Shown: positions 43,633 to 52,381 of the stretch, in pieces
Position numbering within the stretch: the stretch's first letter is position 1
Layout of the letters: every line of letters starts with the position of its first letter
Origin: Flavobacterium soli DSM 19725
GTDB taxonomy: Bacteria > Bacteroidota > Bacteroidia > Flavobacteriales > Flavobacteriaceae
DNA: 64,000 nucleotides
Direction of reading: 5' to 3'
Assembly (NCBI RefSeq): GCF_000422705.1
Contig: NZ_AUGO01000003.1
Coordinates: forward strand, 62,001 to 126,000
Notes under the pieces: model-generated
What the model saw: only the letters and a program-made list of their open reading frames with translations
Database searches by the model: none
Told to the model about the DNA's origin: nothing
Position numbers and translations under genes: made by a program

Positions 43633-44529
43633 ATGTCAATAGAAGTCAACAATATCTCTAAAAATTATGGTGCACAAAAGGCACTGGACAATATTTCTTT
43701 CTCTGTAAAAAAAGGAGAAATCGTAGGTTTTCTTGGTCCAAATGGTGCCGGAAAATCAACCTTGATGAAAATCCTTACCACTTATATCAATGCTGATTCT
43801 GGTACAGCTTCGGTGAATGGAAGCGACGTGAATGCACATCCAAAAGCCGTTCAGCAGTCGGTTGGCTATTTGCCAGAGCATAATCCGTTGTATTTGGATT
43901 TGTATGTAAAGGAATATTTGGCTTTTAATGCCGATGTATATAAGGTCGCGAAATCCCGAATCGATGAAGTCATCGCCCTAACCGGTTTGACACCTGAAAG
44001 CCATAAAAAAATTGGGCAACTTTCTAAAGGTTACCGTCAGCGTGTTGGTTTGGCGAATGCCTTGTTGCATAACCCTGATGTATTGATTTTGGATGAACCA
44101 ACAACAGGATTAGACCCGAACCAGCTAGTAGAAATCCGCCAGTTGATCAAGAATGTTGGCAAGGACAAGACGGTTTTTCTTTCCACACATATCATGCAGG
44201 AAGTTGAAGCCATTTGTGATCGTGTGATCATCATCAACAACGGAAAAATCGTGACCGACAAGCAACTAGACAACCTGATGACCGAGAAAGAGCAAGTACT
44301 AGAAGTGGAATTTGATTTTAAGATAGAAGAACAACTGATTGCCCAAATCCCAAATTTGGTTTCCTATAAAAACATCCACGACATGACCTGGGAACTGGTT
44401 TTTGTTGCCGAAGGCGATATGCGACCTATTGTTTTTGATTTTGCCAATACGAATGGTTTAAGGACTTTGCAACTGAACCAAAAGAATAAGAACCTTGAGG
44501 CGGTGTTTAGGGAAATGACAAAGAAGTAA
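43633..44529 (+). CDS. gldA: Gliding motility ABC transporter, ATP-binding subunit
   Basis: 298 aa from the ATG at 43633 (MSIEVNNISKNYGAQKAL); the frame is open further upstream but begins with unlikely sequence, and tacatttg at 43609-43616 is a good -7 element. ABC ATPase motifs: Walker A GPNGAGKST, Q-loop VGYLPEH, signature LSKGYRQRVGLANAL, Walker B VLILDEPTTGLD, H-loop STH. The length and the C-terminal extension (VLEVEFDFKIEEQL onward) fit GldA, which with GldF and GldG forms a transporter needed for gliding in some Flavobacterium. gldF and gldG are not in this window. Confidence 0.88.
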   Translation: MSIEVNNISKNYGAQKALDNISFSVKKGEIVGFLGPNGAGKSTLMKILTTYINADSGTASVNGSDVNAHPKAVQQSVGYLPEHNPLYLDLYVKEYLAFNADVYKVAKSRIDEVIALTGLTPESHKKIGQLSKGYRQRVGLANALLHNPDVLILDEPTTGLDPNQLVEIRQLIKNVGKDKTVFLSTHIMQEVEAICDRVIIINNGKIVTDKQLDNLMTEKEQVLEVEFDFKIEEQLIAQIPNLVSYKNIHDMTWELVFVAEGDMRPIVFDFANTNGLRTLQLNQKNKNLEAVFREMTKK

Positions 44530-44690
44530 GTTTTTTCAACACAGATTTAATTCGTCGATTTGACCTTTGGTCTCGGGTCACGGATTTTTCACGGATTAAA
44601 AGAGTCAGTAATATCCTTTTAATGTTTTTATCAATTGTTGGGTGCTATTTTAACGCAAATCGTATAAATTCAAATTTTTGACAGACTTCT

Positions 44691-45143
44691 ATGAAAAATC
44701 TATTTTACATATTTGTGCTTTTTACTTCTATTTGTTATTCGCAGCAAACAAACAAAAAATATTGGATAGGAAAAGAAATAAAAAGCGAAAGCGGATTTTT
44801 ATTAGAAAAAGGCAATTTTGACACAGATTTTGGTGTTGCATTTTCTCATTATGAAACTAAAATTTTCCTGTTATTTTTCAAAGTAGAAAATTCACAAAAA
44901 ATTATAATTGATATTGTAGAAATTAACAAGAAAGAATTGCAAGGAAACAAACTAACAGAATATTGTCATACAAATAAAGGTGTTGATAATGAAATTATTG
45001 CCCTTATAAAAGACACAAACAATGGCAATGAATTTTACACCAAAATTAAAAAAGCGTGGCGTGCGAATAGAAAAATTGGTAAATTTGAAAAAATAGCCAA
45101 ACGAAAAGTAAAAAAATGCAGTAACGAAAATTACGGAATTTAA
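44691..45143 (+). CDS. Small exported protein of unknown function
   Basis: 150 aa with a signal peptide (MKNLFYIFVLFTSICYSQ). The mature protein is Lys-rich (NKKYWIGKEIKSE at the start, KKAWRANRKIGKFEKIAKRK near the end) with two cysteines. I recognise no family. It is followed after 3 bases by a lipoprotein gene, forming an AT-rich pair between gldA and metF that looks like later-acquired sequence. Confidence 0.65.
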   Translation: MKNLFYIFVLFTSICYSQQTNKKYWIGKEIKSESGFLLEKGNFDTDFGVAFSHYETKIFLLFFKVENSQKIIIDIVEINKKELQGNKLTEYCHTNKGVDNEIIALIKDTNNGNEFYTKIKKAWRANRKIGKFEKIAKRKVKKCSNENYGI

Positions 45144-45146
45144 CCT

Positions 45147-45875
45147 TTGAAAAAACTCATTTACATATTTATTATTCTACTTGTAGCAAGTTGTAAAAAT
45201 GCTGTACAAAATAATTCCCCTATGGAAAAAGTTGTTGTTGCTGATACTGTTGCTACCGAAGAACTACCCGAATACAAAGCCGATACGCTTTCTAAAATAA
45301 GTACCCCATTTTTATTAAATAAACTTTTATGTTATTGGGAACATTTTTTTGTTATTTACCATTATGGTGGACTTGAAATTACAATGAAATTGTACGATTA
45401 TAAAACAAAAAAACTACTTTTAGAATATGAGTATCAGCCAAAATATGAAGAAAACTATGATTACAAATCTGAAACCTATTTTGACAGCATAAACAAACGC
45501 CATTTTGATGATTTTAATTTTGACGGGTATAAAGATTTTACCCTTTATGAATATGGCAGTATGCCAATGACAAGTGCAACTATTATTATGCTTTTCAACG
45601 ATGAAACCAAAACTTTTGAACATTCTGAATTATCTGCCCCAGTTATTGACGAAATAGATAGTATCAATAAAATTTTGACAACACACGAATGGGATATGGA
45701 AAACGTATATTATAAAAAACACCATTTCGACAAAAACGGAAAAATAAAATTTAGAGAAGAAATAACCGAAAGGGATTACTACCCTAATGACACAACCGGA
45801 ATGAGGATTATATATTACCAAAAAATAATAAACGAAAAAATTGTAGAACAAAGAACCGACACACTAAAAGAATAA
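45147..45875 (+). CDS. Putative lipoprotein, XAC2610-like
   Basis: 242 aa from a TTG start at 45147, chosen because the lipoprotein signal MKKLIYIFIILLVASC with lipobox VASC begins there; no ATG lies close. The central part DDFNFDGYKDFTLYEYGSM is a Ca-binding-like D-x-N-x-D-G-x-x-D motif found in XAC2610-related and FG-GAP-like proteins. An outer-membrane lipoprotein is likely; the function is unknown. It is followed by about 130 bp of unassigned, partly palindromic sequence and then a terminator. Confidence 0.7.
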   Translation: MKKLIYIFIILLVASCKNAVQNNSPMEKVVVADTVATEELPEYKADTLSKISTPFLLNKLLCYWEHFFVIYHYGGLEITMKLYDYKTKKLLLEYEYQPKYEENYDYKSETYFDSINKRHFDDFNFDGYKDFTLYEYGSMPMTSATIIMLFNDETKTFEHSELSAPVIDEIDSINKILTTHEWDMENVYYKKHHFDKNGKIKFREEITERDYYPNDTTGMRIIYYQKIINEKIVEQRTDTLKE

Positions 45876-46020
45876 AAAAACAGCACACAACAGCCGTTGC
45901 AAAAGCGTAGGTTTCGTGATTCTATGACAGAGAAGTGCTAAATTTAAGTTTTGTGCATCTAATGAAGTTTAGTGCTGAAAATCCCGCCTTCGCAAAGCGG
46001 CAAAACGTTATTTACAAGAT

Positions 46021-46064
46021 AAAAACCCTTCTAAAAATCTAAAAACAATTTCAGAAGGGTTTTT
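46021..46064. terminator. Bidirectional terminator before metF
   Basis: The arms aaaaacccttct and agaagggttttt have a 20-base AT-rich loop. It is placed to end metF transcription (minus strand) and the accessory pair (plus strand). Confidence 0.85.
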
Positions 46065-46099
46065 GAATTTAAATTAGAGGTAATTTAAAATGCTTATCT

Positions 46100-47056
46100 T
46101 TAAAAAACTGCCTTGGCAATTGCCTTTATATTTTCAGCTTTTCCCATAGAATAATAATGTAAAACGGGGATTCCCGCCTGCATTAATTCCTTACTTTGGT
46201 TGATGCACCACTCGATTCCTATTTGTTTTACGGCTTCGGCATCACTTGCACGAACGACTTCCATGATCAAATCGTCAGGCAAATCGACCTTGAAGCGATG
46301 TGGGATCAAATTTAGTTGTTTCTTGGTTGCAATGGGTTTTAATCCCGGAATAATTGGCACCGTGATGCCTTCTTTCCTGCATTTGGCTACAAAATCGAAG
46401 AATTTCTTGTTGTCAAAAAACATTTGCGTGATGATATAAGTCGCTCCGTTTTTTATTTTTTGTTTTAAAAAATGGATGTCGCTGTCCATACTTGGAGCTT
46501 CCATGTGCTTTTCTGGATAACCTGCAACACCAATGCAAAAATTGGTACAGGACGAATTTTGCAACTCTTCGTCCAGATAGATTCCCTTATTCAAATTGCT
46601 GATTTGAGTAACCAGTTCGGATGCATATTGGTTACCTTCTTTTTCGGGCTTGAAGTAAATTTCGTTTTTCAAAGCATCACCTCGCAGTGCCACCACGTTA
46701 TCAATTCCAAGGAAATCCAAATCGATCAAAAGGTTCTCGGTATCTTCCTTCGTGAAACCACCACAAAGGATATGCGGAATGGCATCTACGTCATATTTAT
46801 TTTGGATTCCTGCACAAATCCCCACTGTTCCCGGACGTTTCTTGACGATTTTCTTTTGCAACAAACCGCTCGGCAATTCCTTGAATTCATATTCCTCCCG
46901 ATGATAGGTCACATCAATAAACGGCGGATTGAATTCCATCAAAGGATCGATGCTATCAAAAATAGATTGGATGTTTTGGCCTTTTAACGGAGGTAATATT
47001 TCGAAAGAAAATAAAGATTTCCCGTTGGCATTTTCTATGTGTTCTGTTACTTTCAT
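46100..47056 (-). CDS. metF: 5,10-methylenetetrahydrofolate reductase
   Basis: 318 aa. MTHFR TIM barrel: FSFEILPPLKG (catalytic Glu region), FIDVTYHREEYEF, VALRGDA (FAD/folate-binding), TQMFFDNKKFFDFV and IIPGLKPIATKKQLNLIPHRF. It reduces methylene-THF to methyl-THF, the methyl donor for MetH. It follows the second metH gene on the same strand after 72 bp, so methyl supply and use are probably co-transcribed under the SAM-I riboswitch upstream of metH. Confidence 0.95.
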   Translation of the reverse strand: MKVTEHIENANGKSLFSFEILPPLKGQNIQSIFDSIDPLMEFNPPFIDVTYHREEYEFKELPSGLLQKKIVKKRPGTVGICAGIQNKYDVDAIPHILCGGFTKEDTENLLIDLDFLGIDNVVALRGDALKNEIYFKPEKEGNQYASELVTQISNLNKGIYLDEELQNSSCTNFCIGVAGYPEKHMEAPSMDSDIHFLKQKIKNGATYIITQMFFDNKKFFDFVAKCRKEGITVPIIPGLKPIATKKQLNLIPHRFKVDLPDDLIMEVVRASDAEAVKQIGIEWCINQSKELMQAGIPVLHYYSMGKAENIKAIAKAVF

Positions 47057-47060
47057 ATTT

Positions 47061-47115
47061 TAGGTGTTGGGTACTAGGTGTTGGGTGTTGGCAACCTTAT
47101 ACCTTACACCCTAAA
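47061..47115. repeat. Microrepeat (gttgggtactaggtgttggg type)
   Basis: Tandem ggtgttgg units are followed by the partial complement taccttacaccc, filling the metH-metF gap. It is one of several flavobacterial microrepeat types in the methionine locus. Confidence 0.6.
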
Positions 47116-47128
47116 CCCATTACCTATA

Positions 47129-49804
47129 TTAATCTGCTATATTCGGCGAAAGCCATTTCATTGCCATTTCGGTAGAAATTCCTCTACGTTTGGCATAATC
47201 TATCACTTGATCTTCTTTTATTTTTCCGAGTCCGAAATACTTGCTTTCCGGATGTCCAAAATAATATCCCGAAACGGATGAAGCGGGCCACATTGCCATA
47301 ATTTCGGTCAGGGTTACTCCTATTTCTTGTTCTACATTTAATAATTTCCAGATGGTTGGTTTTTCTAAATGGTCAGGACAAGCTGGATAGCCTGGTGCTG
47401 GTCGGATTCCTTTGTACTCTTCTTTGATTAATTCCTGATTGGATAGATTTTCATCTGATGCATAACCCCAAATTTCTTTTCTCACTTTCAAGTGTAGATA
47501 TTCGGCAAACGCTTCCGCAAAACGATCACCGAGTGCTTTCACGAGAATCGAATTATAATCGTCTAATTGTTTTTCAAACTCTGCTGCTTTTTCATCTACA
47601 CCAAAGCCTGTTGTTACGCAAAAACAACCGATGTAATCTTGTTTTCCAGAATCTTTTGGAGCTATGAAATCTGACAATGCGATGTTTGGAGCACCAGCGG
47701 TTTTCTGGGATTGTTGCCTCAACGTCAGGAAAGTTGTCAGTTGTCGGTTGTCGGTTGTCAGTTCTATATCATCATCGTTGATTGTATTCGCTGGAAAAAT
47801 CCCTAGAATTCCTTTGGCGGTAAGCCATTTTTCCGAAACTATTTTTTGTAGCATTTCTTGAGCATCGGCAAATAAACTCGTTGCTTGTTCGCCCACAACC
47901 TCATCGGTTAGGATGGCGGGATATTTTCCATACAATTCCCATGATTGGAAAAAGGGAGTCCAGTCTATAAAATCTACCAGTTCCAAAAGTTCCACTTCGA
48001 TAGTTTTTATTCCGATGAAATTTGGTTTTACGGGTGTGAAATTATCCCAATCGAGTTTCAATTTATTCTTTCGGGCTTCTTCAATCGAATGGAAATTCTT
48101 GTCACGGCTTCTGTTCAGATAACCGTCACGTAACTTGTCATATTCCTCTCGAATGGCTTTCACATAACCTTCTTTGGTTTCGGCCTGCAACAAATTACTT
48201 GCTACTGTTACGGCACGCGAAGCATCGTTTACATGAACCACAGTTTCCTTATATTCTGGTGCAATTTTCACGGCAGTATGAGCCCTTGAAGTGGTTGCAC
48301 CACCAATCATGATTGGAATTTTTATGTTTAATTTATCCAATTCTTTCGCCAGATAGACCATTTCGTCGAGCGAAGGCGTGATCAATCCGCTCAATCCGAT
48401 AATATCGACATTATGTTCAACGGCTGCTTGGATGATTTTTTCCGGTGGTACCATCACACCTAAATCGATAATCTCGAAATTATTACAGCCTAAAACTACA
48501 GCTACAATATTTTTTCCGATATCGTGTACGTCACCTTTTACGGTTGCCATCAAGACTTTTCCAGCCGAAGAAGATTTTCCTTCTTTTTGGGCTTCGATGA
48601 ATGGAAGTAAATAAGCCACCGCTTTTTTCATTACACGAGCCGATTTTACAACCTGTGGCAGAAACATTTTTCCGCTTCCGAATAAATCTCCAACAACATT
48701 CATTCCCGCCATCAAGTTAACCTCGATCACTTCTATCGCTTTCGCGGAATTTACCCTGGCTTCTTCAACATCGATTTCGATAAACTCATCGATTCCTTTT
48801 ACCAATGAATGCGTCAATCGTTCTTGAACCGAGCCATTTCGCCATTCGGCAATCGCTTTTTCGTTTACCTTGAAATCACCTTTGAAGGTTTCGGCTAAAT
48901 CTAGAAGTCGTTCAGTGGCATCGTCTCTCCTATTTAAAAGAACATCTTCAACATGCTCTAAAAGTGTTTTGTCAATTTCGTCGTAAATCTCAAGCATCTC
49001 TGGATTTACGATTCCCATTGTCATTCCGTTTAAAATGGCGTGATACAAGAAAGCCGAATGCATCGCCTCCCGAACGGTATCATTGCCTCGGAACGAGAAC
49101 GAAACATTACTCACACCACCCGAAATATTGGCATACGGAAGATTTTCACGGATCCATTTTGTAGCCCTGAAAAAATCCAAAGCGTTCAATTTATGTTCGT
49201 CCATTCCGGTTGCAACCGGAAAGATATTTGGATCAAAAATGATGTCTTGTGCCGGAAAATGAACTTCATTTACCAAAATATCATAACTCCTCTTGCAGAT
49301 TTCGATTCGTCTTTCGTAGGTATCGGCTTGACCATCTTCGTCGAAAGCCATAACAATTACCGCAGCACCATATCGTTTGATTAATTTGGCATGATGGATG
49401 AAGGTTTCTTTTCCTTCTTTGAGCGAAATGGAATTTACAACGGCTTTTCCTTGCACCACTTTTAGTCCCGCTTCAATGATTTCCCATTTGGAACTGTCGA
49501 TCATTATGGGAACTCGGGCAATATCTGGTTCGGCGGCGATTAGGTTTAGGAATTTGGTCATGGCATAAACACCGTCGAGCATTCCTTCGTCCATATTGAC
49601 ATCGATGATTTGTGCACCACCTTCTACTTGTTCTCTCGCAACGGAAAGTGCTTCGTTGTATTTTTCTTCCTTAATCAATCGGAGAAATTTACGCGAACCA
49701 GTTACATTGGTACGTTCGCCAACATTCACGAAAATAGATTCTTCTGTAATGAAGAGCGGTTCTAAGCCTGAAAGTTGTAAATTTATTTTGTTTGTTCTTG
49801 ACAT
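47129..49804 (-). CDS. metH: Methionine synthase, folate-, cobalamin- and reactivation-domain subunit
   Basis: 891 aa, covering MetH domains 2-4. Pterin-binding domain at 10-290 ([35 protein letters not shown]); cobalamin cap and B12-binding domain at 320-560 with the cobalt-ligand motif [10 protein letters not shown], then [13 protein letters not shown]; reactivation domain at 590-891 with [14 protein letters not shown] and [16 protein letters not shown]. The homocysteine-binding domain is encoded separately upstream (49889-50944), a split seen in Bacteroidota. Within the linker before the reactivation domain is [10 protein letters not shown], encoded by 47732-47764, a translated microrepeat. 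Confidence 0.95.
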   Translation of the reverse strand: MSRTNKINLQLSGLEPLFITEESIFVNVGERTNVTGSRKFLRLIKEEKYNEALSVAREQVEGGAQIIDVNMDEGMLDGVYAMTKFLNLIAAEPDIARVPIMIDSSKWEIIEAGLKVVQGKAVVNSISLKEGKETFIHHAKLIKRYGAAVIVMAFDEDGQADTYERRIEICKRSYDILVNEVHFPAQDIIFDPNIFPVATGMDEHKLNALDFFRATKWIRENLPYANISGGVSNVSFSFRGNDTVREAMHSAFLYHAILNGMTMGIVNPEMLEIYDEIDKTLLEHVEDVLLNRRDDATERLLDLAETFKGDFKVNEKAIAEWRNGSVQERLTHSLVKGIDEFIEIDVEEARVNSAKAIEVIEVNLMAGMNVVGDLFGSGKMFLPQVVKSARVMKKAVAYLLPFIEAQKEGKSSSAGKVLMATVKGDVHDIGKNIVAVVLGCNNFEIIDLGVMVPPEKIIQAAVEHNVDIIGLSGLITPSLDEMVYLAKELDKLNIKIPIMIGGATTSRAHTAVKIAPEYKETVVHVNDASRAVTVASNLLQAETKEGYVKAIREEYDKLRDGYLNRSRDKNFHSIEEARKNKLKLDWDNFTPVKPNFIGIKTIEVELLELVDFIDWTPFFQSWELYGKYPAILTDEVVGEQATSLFADAQEMLQKIVSEKWLTAKGILGIFPANTINDDDIELTTDNRQLTTFLTLRQQSQKTAGAPNIALSDFIAPKDSGKQDYIGCFCVTTGFGVDEKAAEFEKQLDDYNSILVKALGDRFAEAFAEYLHLKVRKEIWGYASDENLSNQELIKEEYKGIRPAPGYPACPDHLEKPTIWKLLNVEQEIGVTLTEIMAMWPASSVSGYYFGHPESKYFGLGKIKEDQVIDYAKRRGISTEMAMKWLSPNIAD

Positions 49805-49879
49805 ATTTTTATTTGAACACAGATTTATCTCACTTATTTTTATTTTTATTTGAGTTCGATGATTTTCAATTCACAAATT

Positions 49880-49919
49880 GACACAGATTTAATTTGTGCT
49901 AATTTGTGAAATCTGTGTC
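49880..49919. repeat. Palindromic microrepeat forming the metH1 C-terminus
   Basis: The arms gacacagattt and aaatctgtgtc enclose a nested aatttgtg/cacaaatt-type stem. It supplies the last codons (QISQISTN) and the stop of the upstream metH gene. Confidence 0.75.
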
Positions 49920-50944
49920 TGAATTTTTCTAGGTTTAAATTGAGATGCTACTTCAGCGATTAATTTTATATGTTCAGGAGTTGTGCCACAACAGCCTCCT
50001 ATTATATTGATCAAATTATCCTGCAAATATTCTTTGATTAAGGCTTGCATTTCTTCTGGCGTTTGGTCGTATTGACCGAAAGCGTTTGGTAAACCTGCAT
50101 TTGGATGTGCTGAAATATTTAATTGTGTATTATGTGCCAATCTCTTCAAATACGGTTTTAACTGATCGGCTCCAAGAGCACAATTGAAACCAATGCTTAA
50201 CAATGGAATATGTTGGATAGAAATCAGAAAGGCTTCTACGGTTTGCCCAGAAAGTGTTCGTCCAGAAGCATCAGTGATGGTTCCAGAAACCATGACCGGA
50301 ATGTCCAAATTTCGTTCTTCTTTTACTTCTTCAATCGCGAAAAGTGCGGCTTTTGCATTCAAGGTATCGAATATGGTTTCTACCAATAAGACATCGCTTC
50401 CACCGTCAATCAAGGCTTCTACTTGTTGCTTATAAGCAATTCGTAAGTCGTCGAATGTTACGGCTCGATAACCCGGATCGTTTACGTCAGGAGACATGGA
50501 TGCTGTTCTGTTTGTTGGTCCGATTGAACCTGCAACGAAACGTGGCTTGTCTGTAAATTCATCGGCAACTTGACGGGCTATTTTTGCAGATTCATAGTTG
50601 AGTTCGTAAACCAGATCTTCGAGGTGATAATCGGCCATACCGATTGTGGTTCCGGAGAAGGTGTTGGTTTCTACGATATCGGCTCCGGCTTGGAAGTATT
50701 TTCGGTGTACTTCTTTTACGGCTTCGGGTTGTGTGATGGATAGCAAATCGTTGTTGCCTTTCAATGGATGTGGAAAATCCTTGAAGCGCTCGCCACGGAA
50801 ATCTTCTTCGGAGAAGTTATAGCGTTGCAACATGGTTCCCATTGCTCCATCTAGGATAAGGATTCTTTCTTGTATTGCTTGGTTTATAAGCCCCCTAGCC
50901 CCCGAAGGGGGACCTCCTGTATTATGGTTTGATTGTGTTGACAT
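49889..50944 (-). CDS. metH: Methionine synthase, homocysteine-binding subunit
   Basis: 351 aa from ATG 50944 (MSTQSNHNTGG); a longer frame to 51028 consists of repeat sequence. It is the homocysteine S-methyltransferase domain: ILDGAMGTMLQRY, ADIVETNTFSGTTIGMADY, and the zinc ligands in GFNCALGA and IIGGCCGTTPEHI (three cysteines). It works with the following gene product, which carries folate and B12. Residues 8-18 (TGGPPSGARGL) come from a palindromic repeat (about 50890-50918), and the last residues from another repeat. A SAM-I riboswitch lies upstream. Confidence 0.94.
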   Translation of the reverse strand: MSTQSNHNTGGPPSGARGLINQAIQERILILDGAMGTMLQRYNFSEEDFRGERFKDFPHPLKGNNDLLSITQPEAVKEVHRKYFQAGADIVETNTFSGTTIGMADYHLEDLVYELNYESAKIARQVADEFTDKPRFVAGSIGPTNRTASMSPDVNDPGYRAVTFDDLRIAYKQQVEALIDGGSDVLLVETIFDTLNAKAALFAIEEVKEERNLDIPVMVSGTITDASGRTLSGQTVEAFLISIQHIPLLSIGFNCALGADQLKPYLKRLAHNTQLNISAHPNAGLPNAFGQYDQTPEEMQALIKEYLQDNLINIIGGCCGTTPEHIKLIAEVASQFKPRKIQTQISQISTN

Positions 50945-51133
50945 ATATTTTTCTTTCAAAGAAATTATCTTTTTTTTTACACGAATTGCACGAATTTTCA
51001 CTAACTGTGAATCGTTTTTATTGCACAAATTTTAAAGCTTCGCTTTTGGTTGTCTTTTATTTAAACCATTAAGAAATTAAGATTCATTAAGGGTTCTTGT
51101 GAAAAAGATTATTTTGTGAAAATGGATTCCTAA

Positions 51134-51241
51134 ATAGCCCCGATTGAGGTGTTATCCTTTTATTTTTTTTTTTTTAAAAATAAAAGATATAGCCGAAAGC
51201 GGGAACATGGATTGTCCAAATTCGCAAGCGATTTGCTTCAA
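51134..51241 (-). repeat. Dispersed ~110-bp repeat, copy C, in the metH leader
   Basis: Read on the minus strand it has the same blocks as copies A and B: aagcaaatcgcttgcg, aatccatgttcccgc, a poly-T/poly-A hairpin, aaaaggat and tcggggcta. It sits between the SAM-I riboswitch and metH. Confidence 0.75.
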
Positions 51242-51286
51242 AAAATAGTAAATGTCATCAAGGAAAGTTGAGAGAATTTCTCCGAG

Positions 51287-51384
51287 TTATCTGTTTCGCC
51301 ATGGCGAATAGAATGTAGCACCTTCTACGAGAGTAGGGTTGCTAAGCTGTCATTGGGTCTATTCCCTCGAGCTTTCGTGATAAC
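51287..51384 (-). promoter_or_regulatory. SAM-I riboswitch (S-box) of metH
   Basis: All SAM-I elements can be drawn on the minus strand: P1 gttatc/gataac (51384-51379 with 51292-51287), P2 agct/agct with the kink-turn part gagggaatagaccc, aatga and ttagcaaccc; P3 ctac/gtag; the conserved aaggtgctacattc; and P4 cgc/gcg. It should reduce metH-metF expression when SAM is high. No sharp terminator is visible directly downstream. Confidence 0.93.
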
Positions 51385-51407
51385 AATCAATATGTTTATG
51401 AACGGTG

Positions 51408-51438
51408 CAAAGTAATGCAATAGATTTGGAATTTGCAA
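51408..51438 (-). promoter_or_regulatory. Probable promoter of the SAM-I/metH transcript
   Basis: On the minus strand, TTG (51438-51436), 20 bases, then ttactttg (51415-51408), one mismatch from TAnnTTTG. It would start RNA about 20 bases before riboswitch P1. Confidence 0.55.
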
Positions 51439-51455
51439 CTGGTTTTCAAAAAAAT

Positions 51456-51477
51456 AAACCTACAACGTTGTAGGTTT
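51456..51477 (-). terminator. Terminator after the homoserine dehydrogenase-like gene
   Basis: A near-perfect palindrome aaacctacaacgttgtaggttt is followed by T-rich sequence on the minus strand. It separates this gene from the metH transcript. Confidence 0.85.
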
Positions 51478-51482
51478 GGGGA

Positions 51483-51941
51483 TTAGGCAATTTGGAGGTT
51501 TTGTGTTTTGTAACTCTCTGCGATTTGAATAATGTGATTGAGCAGATTTGTTGGTGTAACTACAACTTGCTGACCGATAACATTGTGGTTGACGGAAAGA
51601 ATATCAAAATTATTTTCAAGGAGCAAATCGTATGAATTTACTATCTCTGCACTTGTTGTGGCATCGATGGCAATGAGATTTTCGAGCTCAGCTTCTGTTG
51701 CATAATCTATGATGTTTTGTATGGTGAAAGGTGCTGGCGATTTTGTAAAATCGGCATCCCATCTGTTTTTGTGTCCTTCTCTTTCAAAGAATGCAAGGGT
51801 TGAATTGGTTATTATGGCAAAAACCAGTTCGATATTTTTTTCTTCGAGCAGGGTTAGCTGTTGTTCGATGACTTGATTGATTAAGGCACTTCCGATGTTT
51901 CCGATTCCGAAGAGGACGAGATTTATTTTTTTTGGGTTCAT
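51483..51941 (-). CDS. Homoserine dehydrogenase NAD-binding domain, stand-alone
   Basis: 152 aa, against about 330-430 for a full homoserine dehydrogenase. It has the Rossmann motif LVLFGIGNIGSALINQV and the segments NIELVFAIITNS, AIDATTSAEIVNSYDLLLE and FDILSVNHNVIGQQ. The latter is where the enzyme has V-x-P-N-K with its key lysine, here absent. The homoserine-binding catalytic domain is missing altogether. No downstream remnant of the catalytic domain was seen in the 450 bp to metH. It may be a regulatory or remnant protein. Two leader-peptide attenuators upstream suggest that its expression still responds to amino acids. Confidence 0.75.
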   Translation of the reverse strand: MNPKKINLVLFGIGNIGSALINQVIEQQLTLLEEKNIELVFAIITNSTLAFFEREGHKNRWDADFTKSPAPFTIQNIIDYATEAELENLIAIDATTSAEIVNSYDLLLENNFDILSVNHNVIGQQVVVTPTNLLNHIIQIAESYKTQNLQIA

Positions 51942-51980
51942 TTTTTTTGGATTTAAAGTTTAAGTTTTAACGTTAAAAAA

Positions 51981-52013
51981 CTGCCTCTGACCAATGTCAA
52001 AAGCCAAAGACAG
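51981..52013 (-). terminator. Hairpin-T tract in the leader of the homoserine dehydrogenase-like gene
   Basis: On the minus strand, ctgtctttgg pairs with ggtcagaggcag (G-U pairs included), followed by six Ts. It is a third possible termination point before the gene. Confidence 0.65.
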
Positions 52014-52071
52014 CTTTAACAAACAAACAAAAAACAACTTTATTAATATTGAGAGCTTTGTAAATCTTTAT

Positions 52072-52107
52072 AAAAAAAGCCCTTTTGGATGGCTTACCAA
52101 AAGGGCT
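52072..52107 (-). terminator. Attenuator terminator 2
   Basis: The arms agcccttttgg and ccaaaagggct are followed by seven Ts on the minus strand. The 5' arm's cttttgg is complementary to ccaaaag inside the upstream leader ORF (codons 24-26), a possible antiterminator. Confidence 0.82.
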
Positions 52108-52129
52108 TAGAGTTGAACTATAATAAAGA

Positions 52130-52219
52130 TCAGATCTTTCGCTTTTGGGAACAGCACGACAAAATACGACGCATGGAAATCGTACAACGAATGGACATTT
52201 TATTTGCTATTGGATTCAT
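52130..52219 (-). CDS. Putative leader peptide 2 (Cys-Cys)
   Basis: 29 codons from ATG 52219; a start at the internal ATG 52198 gives 22 residues beginning MSIRCTISMRRILSCC. Cys-Cys codons lie directly before ccaaaag, which can pair with the terminator arm downstream. Peptide 1 upstream has the same build (C, then I, then RR, then two hydrophobic residues). It may sense cysteine or general sulfur amino-acid supply; this is inferred from codons only. Confidence 0.6.
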   Translation of the reverse strand: MNPIANKMSIRCTISMRRILSCCSQKRKI

Positions 52220-52259
52220 TTGAATTATTTTTTACTTTTTATTATTGAGACTTTTTCAT

Positions 52260-52286
52260 AAAAAAACCCCTGCGGTTTGCAGAGGT
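52260..52286 (-). terminator. Attenuator terminator 1
   Basis: The arms acctctgc and gcaggggt (one G-U) are followed by seven Ts on the minus strand. The ctctgc in the 5' arm is complementary to gcagag in codons 17-18 of the leader ORF upstream. Confidence 0.8.
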
Positions 52287-52312
52287 TTGATTGTATATTT
52301 TAAAATTTAAAA

Positions 52313-52381
52313 TTATGCAATACTTCGCTCTGCGGAAATCTTCCACATCATACGACGAATATTGCAAATAGTTAAATTCAT
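52313..52381 (-). CDS. Putative leader peptide 1 (Met-Met-Trp)
   Basis: 22 codons from ATG 52381. The peptide begins MNLTICNIRRMMWKIS. Met-Met-Trp codons lie shortly before gcagag, which can pair with the 5' arm of the next terminator. A poor promoter match (TTG-N20-gaagtttg) lies upstream on the minus strand. It resembles leader peptide 2, so the two may be duplicates. Sensing of methionine is an inference. Confidence 0.6.
   Translation of the reverse strand: MNLTICNIRRMMWKISAERSIA

Noticed and set aside
45880..46020. Integron attC site after the accessory gene pair
   Set aside because: There is an imperfect palindrome and a gtt near its end, but the core-site consensus GTTRRRY is not met and no integron integrase is present.
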